From: CAYNJG01 sp964397295
GTDB taxonomy: Bacteria; Planctomycetota; Planctomycetia; Pirellulales; Pirellulaceae
Length of the DNA: 64,000 nt
Reading direction: 5' to 3'
NCBI GenBank assembly: GCA_964397295.1
Contig: CAYNJG010000009.1
Span: 4,788 to 68,787, forward strand
This document shows, in pieces, positions 34,270-41,916 of the stretch; position 1 is the first letter of the stretch, and every line of letters starts with the position of its first letter. Both the position numbers and the translations under genes were made by a program. The notes beneath the pieces were generated by a model. The model did not search any database and was not told the origin of the DNA. It saw only the letters and a list, made by a program, of their open reading frames with translations.

Positions 34270-34362
34270 CACACTCGCGGTCCAAACCCTCGGTACTAAC
34301 AAATCTGGCTGGACCAGCAAGAATCATGGTCGAACATGATCTCGCTGAGCCTTCCGTCTTCT

Positions 34363-35253
34363 ATGAAACCAAATTTCTTTATTGCTGGAGCCGCCAAGTG
34401 TGGCACGACATCTCTCTACGAGTACATTCGCACTCACCCTGACGTGTACATGTGCAACCCGAAAGAACCATTCTTCTGGTCTAAAGACCTGCCATTCCAC
34501 CAAAAGATGAAGACCTTAGAAGGGTATCTGCAACTATTCGAGACGGCTCAAGCTCAGGTCGTTGGTGAGGCCTCACCATATTATGTGTATTCCGATGCTG
34601 CTTTGGCCGACATAAAGGCGTTCGCACCATTTGCAAAACTCGTAGTGATGTTTCGCAATCCTGTAGAGCAGATTCAATCAATGCACTCGCAGATGCTTTA
34701 CAGTGGCATTGAAGAAGTAACTGATTTCCGCACTGCCTGGGATCTCCAACAGAAGCGTAGTATTGGGACAGACTTACCCTCCGACTGCATTGCACCGCAA
34801 CTACTTCAATATAAGGATGTTGCATCTTTCGGATTTCAGTTGTCCCGGCTATACGAGCACTTCGACAAATCCCAAGTCCATGTGGTACTCTTCCACGATC
34901 TGAAATCGAATCCTGAAACGGTATACAAAGAAGTTGTAACCTTTTTAGACCTTAAAACGCCAAACCACCTTCCGGATTTTGATGTCGCCAACAGGAACAA
35001 GGCATTTCGCAACCAGAGAATTGGTCGATGGTTAAGGCATCCGCCCTCAGTAATAAGAAAGGTAGGCAGAGCCATCACTCGCACAACAGGCTTTTCATTT
35101 GGAAACGTGCTAAGACGCTCGTTCACGAAACGAACCGAACGCGTCCCGATCGATCCGGAATTTCGTAAGACCCTGAACGATGCATTTCAATCGGATGTTG
35201 AATTGTTGGGCAACTTGCTTTCCAAAGATCTGCAGAAGAAATGGCTACAATAG
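34363..35253 (+). CDS. sulfotransferase
   Basis: A 296-residue PAPS-dependent sulfotransferase. The 5'-phosphosulfate loop is FIAGAAKCGTTSLYEYI (residues 6-22) and the 3'-phosphate site is KLVVMFRNPVEQIQSMHSQM. An acidic-basic C-terminus follows (PDFDVANRNKAFRNQRIGR). The domain begins at ATG 34363; a start at 34336 would add nine residues. Its place between gmd and the flippase implies sulfation of a sugar in the exported polysaccharide, consistent with the sulfate-rich marine lifestyle inferred for many planctomycetes. Confidence 0.9.
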   Translation: MKPNFFIAGAAKCGTTSLYEYIRTHPDVYMCNPKEPFFWSKDLPFHQKMKTLEGYLQLFETAQAQVVGEASPYYVYSDAALADIKAFAPFAKLVVMFRNPVEQIQSMHSQMLYSGIEEVTDFRTAWDLQQKRSIGTDLPSDCIAPQLLQYKDVASFGFQLSRLYEHFDKSQVHVVLFHDLKSNPETVYKEVVTFLDLKTPNHLPDFDVANRNKAFRNQRIGRWLRHPPSVIRKVGRAITRTTGFSFGNVLRRSFTKRTERVPIDPEFRKTLNDAFQSDVELLGNLLSKDLQKKWLQ

Positions 35254-35259
35254 AACGAG

Positions 35260-36570
35260 ATGAGCTTCATCCGCCATTCTTCGGCGTTGTCACTTAGTCA
35301 ACTTGCTATCACAGTTATCACCTTCGTGTCCGGCGTAATCTATACACGCGGCATGGGACCAGAAGGCATAGGCCAATACGCCCTGTTGAAATCATCCCTG
35401 TTGCTCGCTGTTACATTCGGCGCGCTCGGCACTGGGCCCGCAATCGTCTATTTCACCAAGGACAAAAGAACCACACCCGGTGAAATAGCGACCAATTCTG
35501 TAAAGTATGCTGTCGCGATTGGTTTTATCGTAAGCGTTTTTTTCGCGATCGCGTTGGCATATCTGCCTAACTACTTTGGTTCACTCTCGGCTCGAAGCGT
35601 CGCCCTGATTTCCACTGCATGTTTCATGCAATTCACCGGATCAATCATGCGACATATGTTGGTGGCCCATTTCGCAACGTTACAGTTGGTTCTAATGGAC
35701 GGGTTGCAGGCCCTTGCAATTCTCATACCCGCCGCCATAGTCATCTCACTAGGCGGACAATGGGGAATACACGAAGCATTTTTATACTTCTGGATTGCCT
35801 CTGCCTTACGGCTCGCGGTAGCGGCTGCATATTCTTCAAAATTTCTCGTATGGGATCAACGATTCTCGTGGAAACTGCTAGCGAGTATGTTGAAGTTCGG
35901 TGTAACCGTATCTGCATCAAACATCTTGTATCTTCTGACATTGGAATTGTCCATATTCGCGCTGCGCACACTATCGCGTGGTGCGGCTTTTAGCGACATC
36001 GCGTTTTACACACGAGCAGGCACGATCTGCGGACTTATTGCGATTCTTCCTCGAACAACAGCGCCACTGCTATTCGCAAGATGGGCGCATTCCGAAACCC
36101 CAATCGAGCCGCAGCTTGAGTCGGCACTTCGAGTCACAAACACATACGGTGCAGCCGCCTTGCTTGGCATAATCCTTTTCGGAAAACAGGCATTGCAAAT
36201 ACTCTACGGTAGCTCCTATGTCGATGCCTACCCTGGCCTAGTGGTACTCAGCTTGGCAACCGTCGTAACTTCAAATTTTGTCATCCTTAATAAGGCAGTC
36301 GCGGCAAAAGGCTTCGCCCATAAGACCATTCTGAGCAGCGTGTCGGGGCTAGTCGCTCTTGGGGCTTCTGCAGCAATATGGGTACCAAGGTTCGGTGTAT
36401 TGGGTGCGGCAATGGCAAACCTAACCGGCATGACTGTTTGCACGTTAGTACAAGCTCACGCTTGCTCTGCCATCTCTAGCATAGACTTCCGAAAGTGCTT
36501 GGCTATGCAAGTAAACGATGTTGACGCGCTGTATTACGCATTCGGCAAAAAACGCGGCGCAACCAGATGA
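35260..36570 (+). CDS. Wzx-type flippase (second copy)
   Basis: A 436-residue polytopic protein with 12 or so helices and the polysaccharide-biosynthesis flippase pattern: SALSLSQLAITVITFVSGVI at the start, TRGMGPEGIGQYALLKSSLL, and ILYGSSYVDAYPGLVVLSLA late in the chain. It is only distantly similar to the first flippase (28133-29629). It starts 6 bp after the sulfotransferase stop and its stop overlaps the next start (ATGA), so it belongs to one transcript with the genes around it. Confidence 0.9.
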   Translation: MSFIRHSSALSLSQLAITVITFVSGVIYTRGMGPEGIGQYALLKSSLLLAVTFGALGTGPAIVYFTKDKRTTPGEIATNSVKYAVAIGFIVSVFFAIALAYLPNYFGSLSARSVALISTACFMQFTGSIMRHMLVAHFATLQLVLMDGLQALAILIPAAIVISLGGQWGIHEAFLYFWIASALRLAVAAAYSSKFLVWDQRFSWKLLASMLKFGVTVSASNILYLLTLELSIFALRTLSRGAAFSDIAFYTRAGTICGLIAILPRTTAPLLFARWAHSETPIEPQLESALRVTNTYGAAALLGIILFGKQALQILYGSSYVDAYPGLVVLSLATVVTSNFVILNKAVAAKGFAHKTILSSVSGLVALGASAAIWVPRFGVLGAAMANLTGMTVCTLVQAHACSAISSIDFRKCLAMQVNDVDALYYAFGKKRGATR

Positions 36571-37820
36571 CAACGGTTCGAGCCTGGTACGGGCTTACAT
36601 TTCGACAAAAACTCTCGTGGTTCCTCCTTGCGACGTACGTATTCCTGATTCATTTCGGAAAACTCACGCGATTCGGGGAACGCGAAAGTGAAACTGGAAT
36701 CACAACCGCCATCGCATTGCTAATAATCGCTTGCGGGTACCGAGGATTTTCCAGAGCAACACTACGGGAGCCGGTAATTCGCCTCATGCTAGTCCTGCTC
36801 GCGTGGTGTTGCGGTGCGAGTTTTCTGTCGCCCTTAGATCTGTCCGTGGCGTTTCTTAACCTCGCAAAACTGTCAATATACGTGACGCTCGCGCTCGTTG
36901 TTGCGGAACTTCGGCTCCCTGCACAACAAGTGGAATGGCTTATTTTGGTGGCAATTGCGGGTCTCTTCGTGGCAACATCATTGACCGTGTTGGACCACCA
37001 AAAATTGATCGATGTGCCTGGTTGTAATGATGTACAGGCGGGCTCGCGGATCTCCAGGGGATCTAAGATCGTGAGGATAGAACAAGCGTCAGGGTTCTAT
37101 CCAAGACGGTCAGCGATGGCCGCAATTTATTCGATATCACTCGCCGCATCATATCTCGTCTTCACCAACAGTCGAAGGTTTCTTACTCGCGCGGCCTGCA
37201 TAATAGCCTTCGCGACGGGCCTATTGTGTCTCTTTCTAACCCACAATCGCTCCGCTGGTGTTGGCGTCCTGCTATCGATATTGATGTCCTTTATCTTCAG
37301 TCATCGACGAAAACTTACCGGGCGTATAGCCTACTTACTACTCAGCGGCTTTGCCGCAACAGGCATTATCTGGGTCGCGGTCTCTTACTTTCCAGACCAT
37401 ACATCGGTTTATCTCGATAAGTTCTCCTATCTATCAGGGGGACAACGAGGGCAGTATTCCACTGACATCGAGCGTCTCGAAAATCTGAAGTATGCGTGCC
37501 ATCAAATCACATACAACAACCCGGTGGGATATGGTCTTGGAAATTTAGTGGAGAATGGCCAGGAGTTTTCTTCGCACAACATTATCACCGCGCAGATATG
37601 GGCCATGGGAATATTGTCGTTTCTCTGGATTCCGGCATTTGCCATGGCAGTCATCGAAGTGTTTCGCCGTCGATGTAGTGGAGTTGGCGAAGTCGTAAAG
37701 TTCAGTTTGGTTGCGTGGCTATTTCATAACATGACGCACGAAAGCCTAAGTACTGGATTCGCTTGGATTTTCATCGGGCTGCTTTACAGTCAAATCGCTG
37801 CTCACCGAGTAAGTGACTGA
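36567..37820 (+). CDS. O-antigen ligase/polymerase family membrane protein (Wzy-like)
   Basis: A 417-residue protein with about ten membrane helices. A periplasmic loop around residues 145-180 includes ASGFYPRRSAMAAIYSI, and a second contains NNPVGYGLGNLVENGQEFSSHN. These are the Wzy/WaaL-type signature stretches (RRSAMA, GxGxxN..HN). It would polymerise flipped repeat units. It overlaps the flippase stop by 4 bp and is followed by a glycosyltransferase after 3 bp. Unlike the ligase at 22365 it has no TPR domain. Confidence 0.87.
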   Translation: MTTVRAWYGLTFRQKLSWFLLATYVFLIHFGKLTRFGERESETGITTAIALLIIACGYRGFSRATLREPVIRLMLVLLAWCCGASFLSPLDLSVAFLNLAKLSIYVTLALVVAELRLPAQQVEWLILVAIAGLFVATSLTVLDHQKLIDVPGCNDVQAGSRISRGSKIVRIEQASGFYPRRSAMAAIYSISLAASYLVFTNSRRFLTRAACIIAFATGLLCLFLTHNRSAGVGVLLSILMSFIFSHRRKLTGRIAYLLLSGFAATGIIWVAVSYFPDHTSVYLDKFSYLSGGQRGQYSTDIERLENLKYACHQITYNNPVGYGLGNLVENGQEFSSHNIITAQIWAMGILSFLWIPAFAMAVIEVFRRRCSGVGEVVKFSLVAWLFHNMTHESLSTGFAWIFIGLLYSQIAAHRVSD

Positions 37821-37823
37821 ACA

Positions 37824-38948
37824 ATGGAGTCGCCGCGAAACATCCAGTCCAAACCGAACATCATCGTTGTTGGAAATGGAGCAATTGGACGTTCAGATTC
37901 TGGTCAGCGATTAATAAACAAGCACACCGGTCAGTTCTTGCTTGATCTCAAAAGCCGAGGACTGAAGGTAACGTTTGCGGATTGGAGAAGTGCTGAATCG
38001 ACGGCCAAGCCGTTGCTAAACTTCGATCTCGGCGACCATGGAATCGAGTACATCGAGGTTAGGACACGGGGCCTCCCACAACGACTCTTCGCATTGGTCC
38101 GGCTCTTGTTGCGTCTTAGGTCATATGATTTCATCTACATTTTCTTCCCTGGTAGGTTGGGGCAAATCGTCGGGTTATTATCCGCCGTCCTGCAACATAA
38201 ATTTGGCCTTTACGTAAGGGGCGAACAATTCTCGCGGACGGGCGTTGACGGCCTGCTTGTCAGGAGAGCCGCATTCTCCACGACCGTTTCTCCCGCTCTC
38301 GAAGAAATTCTCACCGCCAACGGAGCGCAGGCGGTTTCCGTGATTCGTCCAATGATCGACTTTAGCCTCGACGACTTGAGTCGAAAACCTTACGCCGCAA
38401 GAGAAAAGATTCGGTTCTTGTACGTAGGTCGTCTAGAAGAACGGAAAGGCGTAAATGAGTTAATTGCAGCATTCACCTTACTCAGGAATCGTGGTCTTGA
38501 TTTCATTGAGTTACGACTGGTGGGTAGTGGACCACTTCAGTCGCATAGCGCTATCGGCACCGATACCGGCGTCACCTGTGTCGGCCAGATCGACGAAACA
38601 GATCAACTAAGTCGCGAATACCGAGATGCTGACGCATTCATTTTCGCCAGTCGTGACGAAGGTTTCCCAAGGGTGGTGATTGAGGCAATGATTCACTCTT
38701 TGCCAGTGTTTGCGAGATTGGTAGGCGGCATGTCAGGATATTTGACAGATGGCCTCAACTGCGTGGGACTGCCGGCATCACCAACTGGCATCGCTGATTG
38801 CATCGACGAATGGATACAAAAAGAAGATGTGCTGAACCAACTATCCAATGCCTCTTTCGAAACTGCCCGCAGCATCCTCAGCTCTAAACAGAAGCATGAT
38901 GAGTTGGTATTCGATGGAGTAAACACGACGCTTGGGATTTCAAAATGA
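37824..38948 (+). CDS. GT4-family glycosyltransferase
   Basis: A 374-residue GT-B glycosyltransferase. The N-terminal domain starts with PNIIVVGNGAIGRSDSGQRL and the C-terminal donor-binding domain with RFLYVGRLEERKGVNELIAA. The GT4 EX7E-type region is SRDEGFPRVVIEAMIHSLPV. It overlaps the following acetyltransferase gene by 4 bp (ATGA). The sugar donor is unknown; a cytoplasmic role at the inner membrane in repeat-unit assembly fits the context. Confidence 0.9.
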   Translation: MESPRNIQSKPNIIVVGNGAIGRSDSGQRLINKHTGQFLLDLKSRGLKVTFADWRSAESTAKPLLNFDLGDHGIEYIEVRTRGLPQRLFALVRLLLRLRSYDFIYIFFPGRLGQIVGLLSAVLQHKFGLYVRGEQFSRTGVDGLLVRRAAFSTTVSPALEEILTANGAQAVSVIRPMIDFSLDDLSRKPYAAREKIRFLYVGRLEERKGVNELIAAFTLLRNRGLDFIELRLVGSGPLQSHSAIGTDTGVTCVGQIDETDQLSREYRDADAFIFASRDEGFPRVVIEAMIHSLPVFARLVGGMSGYLTDGLNCVGLPASPTGIADCIDEWIQKEDVLNQLSNASFETARSILSSKQKHDELVFDGVNTTLGISK

Positions 38949-39511
38949 TGGACCGTTTTTGGAATGGGAAAATTCGTGGTCTGCCCACAGCATTATTCGT
39001 ATGTGGGTTCGCATCTCTCTACAAGGTCTTTGACTTCGCGACGACTTTTGGCTGGCGACACAATCTTGGGCACCTAGGATTGAATTCGCGTATTCAGTAC
39101 GGATTTGTCGCACGGTGGCCCTCGAAGATTTATATCGCAGAACGAGTCCGCATCGGAAGAAATGTAAGCATTGTCTCAGAGATCGAATCGGGAACTCTCA
39201 CCGTAGAGCGGAATGCCGTTGTTGGACGAAATTGCGAAATCGATATCTCAGGTGGCCTAACAATCGGTGCAGGAACTTTGATTTCTGGCGGTTGCGAAAT
39301 ACTCACCCACACGCACGGCCGCGATCCCCACTCTCCACCAATTCCTGTGCAAAAAAACATCGGCGCCAACGTGTGGATTGGCGCGCGCGCTATCGTGTTA
39401 CACTCGGCCCAAAGCATTGGGAACGGCGCAATTATTGGGGCAGGTGCGGTCGTGACAAAGGATGTCGCTGCCGGAGAAGTAGTCGCCGGAGTGCCAGCGA
39501 AACGCACTTAG
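38945..39511 (+). CDS. hexapeptide-repeat acyltransferase
   Basis: A 188-residue left-handed beta-helix protein. Hexapeptide rungs run from IYIAERVRIGRNVSIVSEI through VGRNCEIDISGGLTIGAGTL and IGANVWIGARAIVLHSAQSI to GNGAIIGAGAVVTKDVAAGE. The catalytic His is in EILTHTHGRDP. It resembles WcaF/maltose O-acetyltransferase proteins, which acetylate sugars with acetyl-CoA. Overlap with the upstream glycosyltransferase (4 bp) points to a joint role in decorating the same repeat unit. Confidence 0.9.
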   Translation: MMDRFWNGKIRGLPTALFVCGFASLYKVFDFATTFGWRHNLGHLGLNSRIQYGFVARWPSKIYIAERVRIGRNVSIVSEIESGTLTVERNAVVGRNCEIDISGGLTIGAGTLISGGCEILTHTHGRDPHSPPIPVQKNIGANVWIGARAIVLHSAQSIGNGAIIGAGAVVTKDVAAGEVVAGVPAKRT

Positions 39512-39632
39512 TATTAACGTTATCGCAAGCCAATTCAGATCACCGAGTAACCAAAACTTTGCGTGCTCACTCGTACCACGGCGCATCTTCCAGCACGTGG
39601 CAAGCGTCTAACGCGCGCCAGCAAAAAAAACA

Positions 39633-40799
39633 ATGCGTATTCTACATGTATGCATCTGCCTTGATACACGCTTCGGGGGACCATCACGTGGATTGGCGAC
39701 TTTAGCAACCGCTCAAGCTCAGCGCGGTGATCAAGTTGCAGTTATTCCAAGCGTTCGGACAGATGGGCAGCAAACCCTGATCTCATCCGACAGAATTAAT
39801 GTCATCACACCGCCGATAGATGGGACAGTGTTTGGCGGCGTCGCTTTTTTCAACCGAACACTTCGAAAGGTCATTCACCAGGCGGCTCTTCAGACGGACA
39901 TCATCCACATCCATTCGACATGGAGATATCATCTTGTCGCCGCTGCGATGATAGCCAGAAAACTTAGCATTCCCTACATAGTTCGGCCTGCTGGAAACTT
40001 GGGCCGAGCAACAAGAAATAGCAAACGTTGGCTAAAACGCCCCTACTTTGAGTTAGTCGAACGACGAATACACAACCGCGCTGCGGGAATTCATTGCACC
40101 AGCAACAAAGAGAAAGACGAAATCCAAGAACTAGAACTGACCAGCCCCACATTCGTTGTGCCGCAACCTGTCGACGCTGCTTCGCTCGATACAAAGAACC
40201 CCGAATGTCCAGGCGATCGCTGCTCGTGGCTAAAACGCCCAGGACGCAACGTAACCTTCCTTGGCAGAATATCGAGCATCAAAAACCTCGAAGTTCTACT
40301 AATTGCTTTTTCCAAAGTGCTGAACTCCGTCAGGGATCTCAATCTCATTCTCGCGGGACCGCACGAAGATCAAAACCTTGTTTCAAAGCTCCGCCAAATT
40401 GCAAGTGACGCTCAAATCGAATCCCAACTTTGTTTGCCAGGCATGTTGGAAGGCGAAGAAAAACATTGCCTATTGAACAACACTGACATTTTCGTAATGC
40501 CATCCATTCATGAGAATTTCGGTGTTGCAGTTGTGGAGGCAATGCACTTCGGAGTAGTCCCGATAGTCTCGACCGGCGTTGGTATAGCAGACTTATTGCT
40601 GAAAAGGGAAGCTGGAATTGTCTGTGCACCGACGGTTGAGGGTATCGCAGAAGCCATGCTAAAAGCGCTCAACGCTGAAGAATCTGTTTCGGCTGACATG
40701 GCCCGTTCTGCGGTGGCAGCGACCAGAGAATTCGAACCATCCAATGTCGCAAACAGGCTCAATGACGAATACGTTCGCGCCATTCGCAACCACTCATAG
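39633..40799 (+). CDS. GT4-family glycosyltransferase
   Basis: A 388-residue GT-B glycosyltransferase. The acceptor half starts MRILHVCICLDTRFGGPSRG, with IIHIHSTWRYHLVAAAMIAR and PYIVRPAGNLGRATRNSKRW. The donor half shows TFLGRISSIKNLEVLLIAF and the catalytic/donor loop MPSIHENFGVAVVEAMHFGV. A 121-bp gap separates it from the acetyltransferase gene, where a weak promoter may lie. The next gene can begin one base after its stop. Confidence 0.9.
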   Translation: MRILHVCICLDTRFGGPSRGLATLATAQAQRGDQVAVIPSVRTDGQQTLISSDRINVITPPIDGTVFGGVAFFNRTLRKVIHQAALQTDIIHIHSTWRYHLVAAAMIARKLSIPYIVRPAGNLGRATRNSKRWLKRPYFELVERRIHNRAAGIHCTSNKEKDEIQELELTSPTFVVPQPVDAASLDTKNPECPGDRCSWLKRPGRNVTFLGRISSIKNLEVLLIAFSKVLNSVRDLNLILAGPHEDQNLVSKLRQIASDAQIESQLCLPGMLEGEEKHCLLNNTDIFVMPSIHENFGVAVVEAMHFGVVPIVSTGVGIADLLLKREAGIVCAPTVEGIAEAMLKALNAEESVSADMARSAVAATREFEPSNVANRLNDEYVRAIRNHS

Positions 40800-40800
40800 C

Positions 40801-41916
40801 TTGAACAACGCTCTCCTATCAATACGACGTCTTGTAAGATACGCCCGGATTCTCGGCGTCCGTCGTGCCTTAAACAAAGCGGCAGCGCGCATGCGCATAA
40901 GGATTCCTCGAATACGAATTTGGCAACCAAAGTCTCCTACCGTCGCCGTAATAGGTTGCGGTCAGTTCGCTTTTAGCACGATCGGATTCTTCGTCGAGTC
41001 GCGCGCAAAACTCATTATGTGTTTCGACACGGATACCGAAGCAGCGGATTCACTTGCAACTCACTACGGAATGACGGTGGCTTCTTGCGTCGACGACCTC
41101 TTCAATTCAAAACCTGACGTCATCTACATCGCCTCCAATCACGCATCCCATACAGACTATGCGATTAGGGCAATGAGGAGCGGATGTGGTCGAGTCTATG
41201 TCGAAAAACCAATTTGTGTGTCTACTACACAACTGAACGAGCTTGAGCTTTGTCGACAGCAGAGCAGCAGCAAGCTTTTCGTAGGCTACAACCGCCCTTT
41301 CGCTCCTGCAATCAAAACGATTTTAAATGAAATCAAGAATGAAGCTGACTCGCAGTTTACGGTTAACTGCTTCGTTAGCGGGCACAAACTTGATTCAGAC
41401 CATTGGTATCGAAACCCAGAAGAGGGAACAAGGGTTTGTGGAAACCTTGGACACTGGATCGATCTTTCAATCCATCTCTTCGCGGCGGTAAACCGCTCTG
41501 CTTCCGAGTTCCGAATCAATATCACGTACAGCTCTCAAACGGAACCCGACGACAACCTGAACGTTTGCTTGTCAACCGAAAACGGTGATCTAATCAGCCT
41601 CACGTTGACTTCCAGGTGTGAACCATTCGAAGGCATCAATGAATCAATCAACATCCACTATGGCAATCTAATCGCTAAGATCGACGACTTTAGGGAACTT
41701 CAATTATGGGTCGGCGCAAAACGGATACGCAGACGCTACTTCCCAAAGGACGTTGGACATCGAAACAGTGTGCTTCAACCAATGAGTGATTCTTCTTCGC
41801 GAGATTGGCGAGAAGTAGTCACTTCGACAAGGCTGATGTTACAGATCGCCGAAATGGTAAAAACACGGCAAGAAACATCTGCCTTCCAACTTACTGAAGA
41901 AGAATGCAACAAGTAA
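40801..41916 (+). CDS. Gfo/Idh/MocA-family oxidoreductase
   Basis: A 371-residue NAD(P)-dependent sugar oxidoreductase with an N-terminal extension of about 40 basic residues before the Rossmann domain (VAVIGCGQFAFSTIGFF). Family motifs are DVIYIASNHASHTDYAIRAM, RVYVEKPICVST (EKP) and KLFVGYNRPFAPAI, followed by the C-terminal alpha/beta dimer domain (DSDHWYRNPEEGTRVCGNLG). I prefer TTG 40801, right after the upstream stop; the ATG at 40744 would overlap the glycosyltransferase by 56 bp. The gene overlaps the next one by 13 bp. It likely makes a modified nucleotide sugar. Confidence 0.85.
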   Translation: MNNALLSIRRLVRYARILGVRRALNKAAARMRIRIPRIRIWQPKSPTVAVIGCGQFAFSTIGFFVESRAKLIMCFDTDTEAADSLATHYGMTVASCVDDLFNSKPDVIYIASNHASHTDYAIRAMRSGCGRVYVEKPICVSTTQLNELELCRQQSSSKLFVGYNRPFAPAIKTILNEIKNEADSQFTVNCFVSGHKLDSDHWYRNPEEGTRVCGNLGHWIDLSIHLFAAVNRSASEFRINITYSSQTEPDDNLNVCLSTENGDLISLTLTSRCEPFEGINESINIHYGNLIAKIDDFRELQLWVGAKRIRRRYFPKDVGHRNSVLQPMSDSSSRDWREVVTSTRLMLQIAEMVKTRQETSAFQLTEEECNK

